NCBI GenBank assembly: GCA_036511675.1
Contig: DATCBU010000105.1
Location: 1 to 40,690 of the forward strand
Length of the DNA stretch: 40,690 bases
Origin: Chersky-840 sp036511675
GTDB taxonomy: Bacteria; Actinomycetota; Acidimicrobiia; Acidimicrobiales; UBA8190
Direction of reading: 5' to 3'
Part shown: in pieces, positions 29,905 through 38,620 of the stretch
How the letters are laid out: each line of letters opens with the position of its first letter
How positions within the stretch are numbered: position 1 is the first letter of the stretch
Notes under the pieces: generated by a model
The model's input: the letters and a program-made list of their open reading frames with translations, nothing else
The model's database searches: none
Told to the model about the DNA's origin: nothing
Translations under genes and position numbers: made by a program

Positions 29905-31865
29905 CGTGCCCGCTTCCTCTTCGAGTTCTTCGCCTTGTCGTCCACCGGCGGCGCGTCCTGGGCCAGGGCGTCATCCCCGCGCCGAGCGGCCCGACTGCGG
30001 CGGGTGGTGACGAGCCCGTGCATGGAGCTCGAACGACGGGACCGTGTGGCGGCGCTCCGCACCAGATGCTCGTCCATCACCACCTGCTCCTCCATGGCGG
30101 GATGACCCGAGAGGTTGTACGCCGCGTTGACCAGCGACACATGCGAGAAGGCCTGGGGGAAGTTGCCCACCTGGCGCCCGGCCCGCACGTCGTACTCCTC
30201 GGCCAGGAGCCCGAGGTCGTTGCGCAGCCCGATGAGCCGGTCCAACATGGCATGGGCGTCGTCGTAGCGGCCGATCATGTAGAGGCAGTCGGCCATCCAG
30301 AACGAGCACGCCAGGAAGGCCCCTTCGTGACCGGTGAGCCCGTCCACGGCTCCGGTGTTCTGGGTCCGGTAGCGCAGCACGAAGCCGTCCTCGGTCAGCC
30401 CGCGCTCGATGACCTCCACCGTCGAGCGCACCCGCTCGTCTTCGGGTGTCAAGAAACCCACCAGGGGGATCATGAGGAGGCTGGCGTCGAGGGCGTCCGA
30501 TCCGTAGTACTGCGTGAAGGCTCCGACATCCGCGTTGTACCCCTTGGCGCACACCTCCTCGTGGATCTGGTCGCGCAGCTGGCGCCACCGCTCGAGGGGC
30601 CCGTCGACCCCGAATTCCTCGATGGTGCGCACGGCGCGGTCGACGGCCACCCAGGCCATGACCTTGGAGTGGGTGAAGTGCCGGCGCGGGCCGCGCACCT
30701 CCCAGATCCCCTCGTCGGGTTCTTCCCAGTGGCCCGCGACGAACTCCACCAGCGCCTTCTGCAGGTCCCACGCCGAGTCGCTCAGGGTGCTGCCCACCCC
30801 GCACGCCTCGAACAATGCCGAGAGGACTTCGCCGTACACGTCGAGCTGGAATTGGCCCGAGGCGGCGTTGCCCACCCGCACCGGCGCCGACCCCTCGTAC
30901 CCCGGCAGCCAGCCGACCTCCCACTCGTCGAGTCGCCGCTCCCCGGCCGGCCCGTACATGATCTGCAGCTGGGTGACGTCCCCGGCCACGGCGCGCAGCA
31001 ACCAGTCACGCCATGCCAGGGCCTCTTCGTGGTAGCCGCCGCGCATGAGCGACTCGAGCGTGAGCGTGGCGTCGCGCAGCCAGCAGTAGCGGTAGTCCCA
31101 GTTGCGCTCGCCCCCGAGGGTCTCGGGCAGCGACGTGGTGGCAGCCGCCACGATCCCCCCGGTGGGCTGGTACGTGAGCGCCTTCAAGGTGATGAGCGAG
31201 CGCATGACGGGATCGCGCCACTCCCCGTCGAAGGTGCAGGTGGCGGCCCAGTCCTCCCACCACATCTGGGTGTCGTGCACGGCGAAGCTCACGTCGACGG
31301 GGCGCGGGGGCGACTGGTGCGACGGATACCAGGTGAGGACGAACGGGATGTGCTCGGTGCCCGTGACGGTGAAGTCGGCCACCGTCTTCATGTCCTCGCC
31401 CCGGGTGTCGATGGGCGTCCACAGGGCCAGGGCGTCGGGCCCGGCGACGGCACACAGCAGCCCGTCGGCGCGCCGGACCCAGGGCACCAGCGACCCGTAG
31501 CCGAAGCGGATGACGAGGTCCATGCGCATGGCGACCTGGCCCCGGACGGCTTCGACCATGCGCAGCACCTGGGGGTGGTCCTCGCGGATGGGCATGCAGT
31601 CGACCACCTTGGCGATGCCGTCGGCGGTCTCGAACTCGGTCTCGAGCACGAGGGTGTCGCCCCGGTAGCGGCGCCGCACCTCGTAGTCCGGCGTCGCCGG
31701 CGCGATGCGCCAGTAGCCGTGCTCGTCGGTGCCGAGGAGCGCGGCGAAGCACGCGTCGGAGTCGAAGCGGGGAAGACAGAGCCAGTCGATCGACCCGTTG
31801 CGGCCGACGAGCGCCGCGGTGTGGGTGTCGCCGATCAGCCCGTAGTCCTCGATCGGCAGCGCCAC
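29901..31865 (-). CDS. Glycoside hydrolase family 15 protein (trehalase/glucoamylase)
   Basis: 654 residues from ATG 31865. The N-terminal beta-sandwich begins MALPIEDYGLIGDTHTAALV with GRNGSIDWLCLPRFDSDACF, a well-known start of actinobacterial GH15 enzymes. The (alpha/alpha)6 barrel contains NWDYRYCWLRDATLTLESLM, the general acid E385 in EEPDEGIWEVRG, and the general base E556/E557 in GLLAEEYDVRAG, followed by NFPQAFSHVSLVNAAY. About 55 extra C-terminal residues are basic (ends KNSKRKRAR). No signal peptide, so the enzyme is cytoplasmic and may split trehalose or oligoglucan. The stop overlaps the dehydrogenase start as ATGA. Confidence 0.93.
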   Translation of the reverse strand: MALPIEDYGLIGDTHTAALVGRNGSIDWLCLPRFDSDACFAALLGTDEHGYWRIAPATPDYEVRRRYRGDTLVLETEFETADGIAKVVDCMPIREDHPQVLRMVEAVRGQVAMRMDLVIRFGYGSLVPWVRRADGLLCAVAGPDALALWTPIDTRGEDMKTVADFTVTGTEHIPFVLTWYPSHQSPPRPVDVSFAVHDTQMWWEDWAATCTFDGEWRDPVMRSLITLKALTYQPTGGIVAAATTSLPETLGGERNWDYRYCWLRDATLTLESLMRGGYHEEALAWRDWLLRAVAGDVTQLQIMYGPAGERRLDEWEVGWLPGYEGSAPVRVGNAASGQFQLDVYGEVLSALFEACGVGSTLSDSAWDLQKALVEFVAGHWEEPDEGIWEVRGPRRHFTHSKVMAWVAVDRAVRTIEEFGVDGPLERWRQLRDQIHEEVCAKGYNADVGAFTQYYGSDALDASLLMIPLVGFLTPEDERVRSTVEVIERGLTEDGFVLRYRTQNTGAVDGLTGHEGAFLACSFWMADCLYMIGRYDDAHAMLDRLIGLRNDLGLLAEEYDVRAGRQVGNFPQAFSHVSLVNAAYNLSGHPAMEEQVVMDEHLVRSAATRSRRSSSMHGLVTTRRSRAARRGDDALAQDAPPVDDKAKNSKRKRAR

Positions 31866-31921
31866 GGCGTCATTCTTACCCCCTGGTCCCCGGCGGCGGG
31901 GCCCAGCCCCCGGGCCACGCG

Positions 31922-33109
31922 CTAGGAGATGCAGCCGCCGGTGCCCACCGTCTGGCTGCCGGCCCGGGCGTGCGCCACATCGGCGCTGACGGCGGGCATG
32001 GCCAGCGCGTAGCCCACGTTGGCATTCGACGTCGAGCGCGCGAACACGACGCCGATGACCGTCCCGTCGGCGACCCCGGGGTCACCCGACGCCACCAGAG
32101 GACCACCCGAGTTGCCCGGCTGGACCACCGCGTCGAGCTGGTAGATCTCGCGTGTCGTCTGCGAGCTCCCGTAGATGTCGAGCCCGACGGCCTGAAAGGC
32201 CGCCGCCACCCCGGCCTTGCGGGGGGTGAGCGGTCCACCGCCGGGGTACCCGAGCACGACGCCGGTCGTGCCCCGGGCCACCACGGTGGCGTCGACGGGC
32301 AACACGGGATCGGTGAGCCCGTGCACCCGCAGGACGGCGATGTCGAGCCGGGGGTCGAACAGCGCCACCGATGTGGCGTGGCGACCGCTAGCGTCGATGA
32401 CATAGGGCGAGGCGATCCCCGCCACGACGTGCGCGTTGGTGACGACGAGCCCGGGGGCGACGACGAATCCCGAGCCTTCTTGGATGACGCCGCATCCCGC
32501 CCCCGCCACTTGGACGGTGGACCCCTCGGCGCGCAGCACCGCCGTGCGTGCCGACGCGTCGGTGGGGAGGTTCACCGGTGCCGCCGTCTGCGGGGGCAGC
32601 CCGCTGAAGACGACGGGAAAGCCGCTCTGGGCCAGGAACCGCTCCATCCCGGCGAACACGGTGGGAATGGGGGGGAGCACGGCATCGAGGGCCCGCACGA
32701 TGCGCGACTGTTGCAACGACCGGTCGAGAGCGGAGTACTGGCTGCCCTGCAACAGGATGGCCACGACCCAGGTGACGATGAGCGCCACCACCACGGCCAC
32801 CGCCACACCGAACACCGAGTCGACGGGCCCGAGCTTCAGTCGCTGGAGCAGTCGGCCCGAATGCGCCCCGAGCAATCGGCCGAGGCCCCCCACGATGGTG
32901 GCCACGCCGATGAGGACGACGAGACCCACGAGCGTCTGAGCCGACCGTCCGTGCACCACCCTGGCCACGGGCGGGGCGAGGAGCGCCCCAAGGACAAGGC
33001 CGAGCAGGAGCCCACCGAAGGTGAGCACCTGCATGGCGGCGCCGAGTCGGAGCCCGTGGATGCCCGACAACGCCACGATGACGAGCAGCACGTAGTCGAC
33101 CCAGTTCAT
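31922..33109 (-). CDS. marP: MarP-like membrane serine protease (CvpA region plus trypsin-like domain)
   Basis: 395 residues from ATG 33109 with AAGGA eight bases upstream. Four N-terminal helices (YVLLVIVALSGIHGL, MQVLTFGGLLLGLVLGALL, TLVGLVVLIGVATIVGGLG, VFGVAVAVVVALIVTWVVAI) form a CvpA-like region. A periplasmic trypsin-like domain follows with H227 in VVTNAHVVAG, D256 in DPRLDIAVLRV and S334 in VQPGNSGGPLV. C206 and C393 could form the disulfide known to activate mycobacterial MarP. Size, order and terminal cysteine match that protein, which protects against acid and oxidative stress through cleavage of a cell-wall hydrolase. It is divergent from the FAD-dehydrogenase gene. Confidence 0.92.
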   Translation of the reverse strand: MNWVDYVLLVIVALSGIHGLRLGAAMQVLTFGGLLLGLVLGALLAPPVARVVHGRSAQTLVGLVVLIGVATIVGGLGRLLGAHSGRLLQRLKLGPVDSVFGVAVAVVVALIVTWVVAILLQGSQYSALDRSLQQSRIVRALDAVLPPIPTVFAGMERFLAQSGFPVVFSGLPPQTAAPVNLPTDASARTAVLRAEGSTVQVAGAGCGVIQEGSGFVVAPGLVVTNAHVVAGIASPYVIDASGRHATSVALFDPRLDIAVLRVHGLTDPVLPVDATVVARGTTGVVLGYPGGGPLTPRKAGVAAAFQAVGLDIYGSSQTTREIYQLDAVVQPGNSGGPLVASGDPGVADGTVIGVVFARSTSNANVGYALAMPAVSADVAHARAGSQTVGTGGCIS

Positions 33110-33187
33110 CGTCGTAGATCCTTCCACCCACAGCCGCCCCCCCCGACGGCGTTCTAGGGTGACGACAGGTTCGAGCAGGAGGCAGGC

Positions 33188-34561
33188 GTGGCCGAGATCG
33201 TGGAGTTGCTCGCCGACGTCGTGGGAGCGGGCAACGTCCTGGCGGGCGAGGACGTCCCGCCCGACTACGCCCACGACGAAGCCCTCACCGCCACACCCAG
33301 TGTCCCGCTGGCCGTGGTCCGACCCACGTGCACCGCCGAGGTGGCGGCCGTGCTGCGGATCGCCGACGAGCTCGGTGTCCCGGTCACCGCCCGGGGCAGC
33401 GGGACGGGGCTCTCGGGTGCAGCAATCTCACCGGCGGAGGGGATCCTGGTCTCGTTCGAGCAGATGGACGCCATCGTGGAGATCGACCTCGACAACCACG
33501 TCGCCGTGGTCCAGCCCGGCGTGACCCTCGAGGCGCTCAACAGCGCCCTGGCCCAGCACGGGCTCGTGTACCCCGTGTTCCCCGGGGAGTCGAGCGCCTC
33601 GCTGGGAGGCAACGTGGCCACCAACGCCGGAGGAATGCGGGCCATCAAGTACGGTGTCACCCGCCACCACGTGCTCGGTCTCGAAGCGGTGCTCGCCAAC
33701 GGCGACGTGATCCGCACCGGCGGCAAGTTCGTCAAGACCTCGACCGGCTACGACCTCACCCAGCTGCTCATCGGGTCCGAGGGCACGCTGGCGCTGATCA
33801 CCGAGGCGACGCTGAAACTGCACCCCCGGCTGCCCCACGCCGCCACGGTGCTGGCCCCGTTCACCACCCTCGACGAGGTGACCGCGGCCGTGCCCCGGAT
33901 CATGGCGCATGGCATCGGCCCCCTCATCCTGGAATACGTGGACATGATCACGATGACGGCCATCACCGCCAACGTCGGCCTCGACCTCGGCATCCCCGAG
34001 CCGGTGCGCGAGGCGGCGCTCGCCTACCTCGTCATCGTGCTGGAGAGCACCCACGAGGCGCGCCTCGACGACGACGTGGCGTCGTTGGGCGAGCTGCTCG
34101 AGGAGCTCGGCGCCATGGAGGTCTACGTCCTGCCCCCCCAGGCCGCCACCCAGCTCATCAGCGCCAGGGAGAAGGCGTTCTTCGTGGCCAAGGCGGCCGG
34201 GGCCGACGACATCGTCGACCTGGTGGTGCCCCGCGCCGCCATCCCCCGGTACATGGTGGCCGTGGCGGCCGTCGCCAAGGAGCACGGCGCGTTCATCACC
34301 GGCTGCGGCCACGTGGGCGACGGCAACGTGCACCTGTCGGTGTTCCAGCCCGACCCCGAGGTGCGCACCGAGGTCCTGCGATCGGTGTTCCGTGCCGGCA
34401 TGGCGCTCGGTGGGGCCATCTCGGGCGAGCACGGCATCGGCACCGAGAAGAAGAAGTACTTCCTCGAGCTCGAGGACCCCGTGAAGGTGGAGCTCATGCG
34501 GGCCATCAAGCGGGCCTTCGACCCCCACGGGATCCTGGGGCCCGGCAATCTCCTCGACTGA
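33188..34561 (+). CDS. FAD-linked 2-hydroxyacid dehydrogenase/oxidase (GlcD / D-lactate dehydrogenase family)
   Basis: 457 residues from GTG 33188, which has AGGAGG five bases upstream. A PCMH-type FAD domain is visible: VPVTARGSGTGLSGAAISP, GVTLEALNSALAQHGLVYPV, GESSASLGGNVATNAGGMRA and LLIGSEGTLALITEATLKL. The C-terminal cap contains TGCGHVGDGNVHLSVFQPDP and SGEHGIGTEKKKYF, with the histidines that bind the substrate carboxylate/metal in this family. It oxidises glycolate, D-lactate or a related 2-hydroxyacid to the 2-oxoacid. The next gene, 18 bases away, is a ThDP enzyme that could act on that 2-oxoacid. Confidence 0.92.
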   Translation: MAEIVELLADVVGAGNVLAGEDVPPDYAHDEALTATPSVPLAVVRPTCTAEVAAVLRIADELGVPVTARGSGTGLSGAAISPAEGILVSFEQMDAIVEIDLDNHVAVVQPGVTLEALNSALAQHGLVYPVFPGESSASLGGNVATNAGGMRAIKYGVTRHHVLGLEAVLANGDVIRTGGKFVKTSTGYDLTQLLIGSEGTLALITEATLKLHPRLPHAATVLAPFTTLDEVTAAVPRIMAHGIGPLILEYVDMITMTAITANVGLDLGIPEPVREAALAYLVIVLESTHEARLDDDVASLGELLEELGAMEVYVLPPQAATQLISAREKAFFVAKAAGADDIVDLVVPRAAIPRYMVAVAAVAKEHGAFITGCGHVGDGNVHLSVFQPDPEVRTEVLRSVFRAGMALGGAISGEHGIGTEKKKYFLELEDPVKVELMRAIKRAFDPHGILGPGNLLD

Positions 34562-34579
34562 CCTGATCAACTACACAGC

Positions 34580-36127
34580 ATGAACGGCGCCCAGGTACTC
34601 ATCAGGACCTTCGTCGACAGCGGGGTCGACGTCTGTTTCGCCAACCCCGGGACCTCGGAGATGCATTTCGTGGCCGCGCTGGACGACGTCCCCGAGATGC
34701 GGGCCGTCCTCGGGCTCTTCGAGGGGGTGGTCACCGGCGCCGCCGACGGCTACGGCCGGATGGCGGGCCGGCCGGCGGCCACGTTGCTGCACCTGGGGCC
34801 GGGACTGGGCAACGGGATCGCCAACCTCCACAACGCCCGACGGGCGCGCACGCCCCTCGTGAACGTGGTGGGCGACCATGCCACCACCCACCTCGCCCAC
34901 GACCCTCCCCTGGCCTCGGACATCGAGAGCCTGGCCCGGCCCGTGTCGCGCTGGTTCCGTTCCTCGGGGAGCACCGACGCCCTCGCCGCCGACGCCGTCG
35001 ACGCCGTCCGGGGTGCCTTCGGGCCCCCCGGTGGCGTGGCCACCTTGGTGGTGCCCGCCGACCTGTCGTGGATGGAAGCCGGGAGCCCGGCGTCGAGCCG
35101 CCCCAGTGCGGTCCTCGCCACCGTCAACGACGACGCCGTGGTCGGTGCGGCCAAGGCCCTGCGCTCGGGCGAGCCGGTCGTGCTCCTGGTGGGTGGGAAT
35201 GCCGTGCGCGAGCGAGGACTGGTGGCCGCCGGTCGCGTCGCCAACGCCACGGGGGCGAAGCTCTTGTGCGAGACGTTCCCGGCCCGCATGGAGCGCGGCG
35301 CCGGGATCCCCGCCGTCGAGCGGCTCGGCTACCTGGCCGAGTTCACCATCGCGCAGCTCCAGGGGGCCAGGCACCTGATCCTCGCCGACGCGCTGGCCCC
35401 GGTGTCGTTCTTCGCCTACCCGGGCATCCCGGGCTACCTGGTCCCCGACGGGTGCACGGTCCATACCCTTGCCACGGGGTCCGACGACGTGGCCGGCGCC
35501 CTCGAGGCACTGGCCGATGCCGTGGGTACTCCGAGCGGCATCGCCACCTCCGAACCTGCGTCGCGCCCCGACCGTCCCACCGGCGCGCTGAACGCCCAGA
35601 CCCTGGCGGCGGCCATCGGGGCCCTGCTCCCCGAGGGGGCCGTGGTGAGCGACGAGGGCAACACGTCGGGGATCTTCGTGTCGGGCGCCACCGCCGGTGC
35701 GCCGCGCCACGACTGGCTGTGTCTCACCGGCGGCGCCATCGGCCAGGGCCTCCCCGTCGCCACGGGAGCAGCGGTGGCGTGCCCGGACCGCCCCGTGCTG
35801 TCCCTGGAAGCCGACGGCAGTGCCATGTACACGCTGCAGTCGCTGTGGACCCAGGTGCGCGAGAGCCTCGATGTCACCACGGTGGTGCTCAACAACGGCT
35901 CCTACGCCATCCTCGAGTTGGAGCTCAGCCGGGTAGGTGCCGGTGACCCCGGGCCGCGTGCCCGGGACATGCTGGACCTCAAGCATCCCGAGCTCGACTT
36001 CGTGGCCCTCGCCTCGGGCATGGGTGTCCCCGCGGCGCGCGCCACTACCGCCGAGGAGTTCACCACCCAGCTCGAACGGGCCCTGTCGACGCCGGGCCCC
36101 GCCCTCGTCGAGGCCGTCTTACGCTGA
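34580..36127 (+). CDS. Thiamine-diphosphate enzyme, acetolactate synthase / benzoylformate decarboxylase-like
   Basis: 515 residues from ATG 34580. The ThDP activating glutamate is E48 in GLFEGVVTGAADGYGRM. NPGTSEMHFVAALD precedes it. The cofactor-binding motif reads EADGSAMYTLQSLWTQVRES, then NNGSYAILELEL, where G-D-G-S is changed to A-D-G-S. A FAD-binding acetolactate synthase would be about 50 residues longer and have a regulatory subunit; neither is here. It is closer to decarboxylases or IlvB-like catabolic enzymes. It probably shares a transcript with the FAD dehydrogenase, acting on its 2-oxoacid product. The substrate is not determined. Confidence 0.88.
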   Translation: MNGAQVLIRTFVDSGVDVCFANPGTSEMHFVAALDDVPEMRAVLGLFEGVVTGAADGYGRMAGRPAATLLHLGPGLGNGIANLHNARRARTPLVNVVGDHATTHLAHDPPLASDIESLARPVSRWFRSSGSTDALAADAVDAVRGAFGPPGGVATLVVPADLSWMEAGSPASSRPSAVLATVNDDAVVGAAKALRSGEPVVLLVGGNAVRERGLVAAGRVANATGAKLLCETFPARMERGAGIPAVERLGYLAEFTIAQLQGARHLILADALAPVSFFAYPGIPGYLVPDGCTVHTLATGSDDVAGALEALADAVGTPSGIATSEPASRPDRPTGALNAQTLAAAIGALLPEGAVVSDEGNTSGIFVSGATAGAPRHDWLCLTGGAIGQGLPVATGAAVACPDRPVLSLEADGSAMYTLQSLWTQVRESLDVTTVVLNNGSYAILELELSRVGAGDPGPRARDMLDLKHPELDFVALASGMGVPAARATTAEEFTTQLERALSTPGPALVEAVLR

Positions 36128-36147
36128 GTCGCCGTCATACTGGAACG

Positions 36148-36897
36148 GTGCCGTCGGTCGACCTGAACGCCGACGTGGGAGAAGACGTCGGGACCGGGAG
36201 CGACGACGTCCTCCTCGACGTGGTGACGAGCGCCTCGGTGGCGTGCGGGGTTCATGCCGGAGACCCCGCCACCATGCGTCGCACCGTCGAGGCGGCCACG
36301 TGGCGCGGAGTCGTCGTCGGGGCCCATCCCTCCTATCCCGACCGCGACGGATTCGGGCGCCGTCCGATGGACATCGCCCCGACGCGGATCACCGAGGAGG
36401 TCCTGGCCCAGCTGTCCGCGCTCGACACGATGGCACGCCAGTGTGGGACCCGGGTGCACTACGTGAAGCCCCACGGCGCGCTGTACCACCGCATGGCAGA
36501 CGACCCGTCCTGTGCCGCGGCGGTCATCGAGGCGCTCCGAGCCGTGGGCGATCTCGTCCTGTTGGTCCCGGCCGGCTCGCCAGCCGTCGACGTCGCCGGG
36601 TCGATGGGGGCTCGCGTCGCCACCGAGGCCTTCGCCGATCGCGCCTACGAGCCCGACGGGCGGCTCGTCGCACGGGAGATGTCGGGCGCGGTGCTCACCG
36701 ATCCGGCCCAGGTGGCGCGCCGCGCCGTCGGCATCGCCGTGGACCACCACGTCACCGCGGTGGACGGATCCGTCATCGACCTCACGGCGTCGTCGATCTG
36801 CGTGCACGGTGACACACCGGGCGCGGCCGACCTGGCGCGCCAGGTCCGCAGTGCCCTCCAAGACGCCGGGGTGACGCTCCTCCCCTTCGCCCCGTGA
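36148..36897 (+). CDS. pxpA: 5-oxoprolinase subunit A (LamB/YcsF family)
   Basis: 249 residues from GTG 36148. The start PSVDLNADVGEDVGTGSDDV is the family hallmark (D-L-N-x-D-x-G-E), followed by SVACGVHAGDPATMRRTVEA with the metal-binding CGxHAGD, VGAHPSYPDRDGFGRRPMDI, VKPHGALYHRMA and EAFADRAYEPDGRLVARE, and ICVHGDTP at the end. All hallmarks of PxpA are present. It works with PxpB and PxpC in ATP-dependent ring opening of 5-oxoproline to glutamate, a repair and recycling reaction. Its stop overlaps the next gene as GTGA. Confidence 0.95.
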   Translation: MPSVDLNADVGEDVGTGSDDVLLDVVTSASVACGVHAGDPATMRRTVEAATWRGVVVGAHPSYPDRDGFGRRPMDIAPTRITEEVLAQLSALDTMARQCGTRVHYVKPHGALYHRMADDPSCAAAVIEALRAVGDLVLLVPAGSPAVDVAGSMGARVATEAFADRAYEPDGRLVAREMSGAVLTDPAQVARRAVGIAVDHHVTAVDGSVIDLTASSICVHGDTPGAADLARQVRSALQDAGVTLLPFAP

Positions 36898-38519
36898 CCC
36901 GAGCTCAGCGCAGTGTGCGACGCTTCGGGGACGGCGCGCTGATCGCCGAGGTGGCGTCGGTGGGCGAGGCCCATGGCATCGCGGCGGCGGTCGCCCGCGC
37001 CCCGGGTTGGCGGGGGACCGAAGACGTCGTGGTGGGATACCGCACGGTGGTGGTGATCGCCGATCCCTCCGTCGCCGATCTGGACGCCTTGGAGCACGAG
37101 CTCGCCCGGATCCCCGCCGACGGCGGCGGCCCGAGGTCGAAGCGGCGCGTGGAGATCCCCGTCGCCTTCGACGGCCCCGACCTCGACGAGGTGGCGCAGC
37201 TCGCCTCCACGACCCCTGACGGGGTGATCGACCAACTCCTCGGCTGCGAGCTGACCGTCGCCTTCATCGGGTTCCTGCCCGGTTTCGCCTACCTCGACGG
37301 CCTCCCTCGGGCCCTGGCCGCGATGGCGCGCCGGTCGTCGCCCCGCACGGCGGTCCCGGCCGGCTCGTTGGCCATCGGGGGTGGGTTCGCCGGGATCTAT
37401 CCCCAGGTCTCCCCCGGCGGGTGGCAACTCCTGGGACGAACCGGGTTCGAGCTCTTCGACCCCGACACACCACCGTTCGCCGCGCTGCGCCCCGGGGACG
37501 TCGTCTCTCTGCACGCCGTCGAGGATCCCGGAGTGGCGACGGTGCGGAGGCGCCGACCACTGCGGACGACCGCGGCGCGCGTCATCCACGTCGAGACGCC
37601 CGGGATGTTGTCGACGGTGCAAGACCGGGGCCGCATCGGCGTGGCGAGCCTCGGTGTCCCTCGGGCGGGGGCGGCGGACCCCTACGCCTTGCGGGCGGCC
37701 AACCGACTCGTGGGCAACGAGCCCGGCGCCGGCGCCATCGAGGTCACCGCACTCGGGCCCCGTCTCCGCTTCTCGGGCCCGGCCCATGTGGCGGTGGTGG
37801 GACGCGCCGAGGTGCGGGTCGACGGTCGACCCGTCGAAGTCGACACCGTGGTTCCCGTGGCGGCGGGCCAAGAGCTCTCGGTGGGAAGGACCCTTCGGGA
37901 TCTGCGGTGTTACGTCGCCGTGGCGGGAGGGATCGACCTCGACCCCGTCCTCGGAAGCCGGTCCAGCGATGTGCTCACCGGTCTGGGGCCGGGCCCGTTG
38001 TGCGCCGGGGACGTGCTCGACGTCGGCCCTCCCACGCGCCCGCGCGGTCAGATGGTGCGCCACAGGTCCGAGGCGAGTGTGGAGAGCCCGGGCCCGAGCC
38101 TGCGCCTGCTGCGCGTGGTGCCGGGCCCTGACGAGCTCGGGAGCGCCGGTGCCGACGGCCTCGCCACCGGCGTGTGGGAGGTGGGCCCGGCCAGTGACCG
38201 CATGGGGGTGCGGTTGTCGGGAGAAGCGCTCCGAACGACGGCACCGGGCATCGCCTCGCGAGCCACGGTGACCGGGGCGGTCCAGATCCCGCCCGACGGC
38301 CGGCCTGTGGTGCTCCTGTGCGATCACGCCACCGTGGGCGGGTACCCCGTGGCGGCCACCGTGGTGCACGCCGACCTCGGTGTGCTCGGGCAGCTCCGGC
38401 CCGGCGACCAGGTGCGGTTCGATTCGGTGAGCCTGGACGAGGCCGACCGGGCCCGGGCCCGCGCCGAGCGGGATCTCGAACGATCCGTGGTGGGGTGGTT
38501 CCCCGTGCGCAGCGACTGA
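36894..38519 (+). CDS. pxpBC: Fused 5-oxoprolinase subunits B and C
   Basis: 541 residues from GTG 36894, translationally coupled to pxpA. Residues 1 to about 215 are a PxpB/KipI (AHS1) domain: RRFGDGALIAEVA, FIGFLPGFAYLDGLPRALA, GSLAIGGGFAGIYPQVSPGG, WQLLGRTGFELFDP. Residues about 228-541 form a PxpC/KipA (AHS2) domain: HVETPGMLSTVQDRGRIGVA, PRAGAADPYALRAANRLVGN, EPGAGAIEVTALGPRLRF and PVVLLCDHATVGGYPVAATV. In many bacteria B and C are separate genes; fusion in one chain also occurs, as in urea-amidolyase relatives. The three-subunit enzyme is therefore complete in this window. Confidence 0.94.
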   Translation: MTRAQRSVRRFGDGALIAEVASVGEAHGIAAAVARAPGWRGTEDVVVGYRTVVVIADPSVADLDALEHELARIPADGGGPRSKRRVEIPVAFDGPDLDEVAQLASTTPDGVIDQLLGCELTVAFIGFLPGFAYLDGLPRALAAMARRSSPRTAVPAGSLAIGGGFAGIYPQVSPGGWQLLGRTGFELFDPDTPPFAALRPGDVVSLHAVEDPGVATVRRRRPLRTTAARVIHVETPGMLSTVQDRGRIGVASLGVPRAGAADPYALRAANRLVGNEPGAGAIEVTALGPRLRFSGPAHVAVVGRAEVRVDGRPVEVDTVVPVAAGQELSVGRTLRDLRCYVAVAGGIDLDPVLGSRSSDVLTGLGPGPLCAGDVLDVGPPTRPRGQMVRHRSEASVESPGPSLRLLRVVPGPDELGSAGADGLATGVWEVGPASDRMGVRLSGEALRTTAPGIASRATVTGAVQIPPDGRPVVLLCDHATVGGYPVAATVVHADLGVLGQLRPGDQVRFDSVSLDEADRARARAERDLERSVVGWFPVRSD

Positions 38520-38545
38520 ACCCAGAGACTGGGCCCAGAGAATGG

Positions 38546-38569
38546 CTCCCGGGGCGAGAACCCCGGGAG
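38546..38569. terminator. Hairpin between pxpBC and the aldo/keto reductase gene
   Basis: CTCCCGGGG-CGAGAA-CCCCGGGAG, perfect nine-base arms, 26 bases after the pxpBC stop and about 50 before the next start. No T-tract. It probably ends the pxp operon transcript or attenuates the next gene. Confidence 0.55.
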
Positions 38570-38620
38570 AGAGATGGAAGGATGGACCGGCGCCGTCCCC
38601 GGCGAACTGAGGAGGTGGAC

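Noticed and set aside
28862..29974. Long N-terminal extension of the MBL-fold frame on the minus strand
   Set aside because: The extension lies over the dehydrogenase gene and is R/G-rich without homology. The real start is GTG 28861, overlapping the dehydrogenase stop.
30018..31925. 635-codon plus-strand frame opposite the GH15 gene
   Set aside because: Antisense shadow. Low-complexity H/G/V/R composition, while the opposite strand encodes an intact GH15 enzyme.
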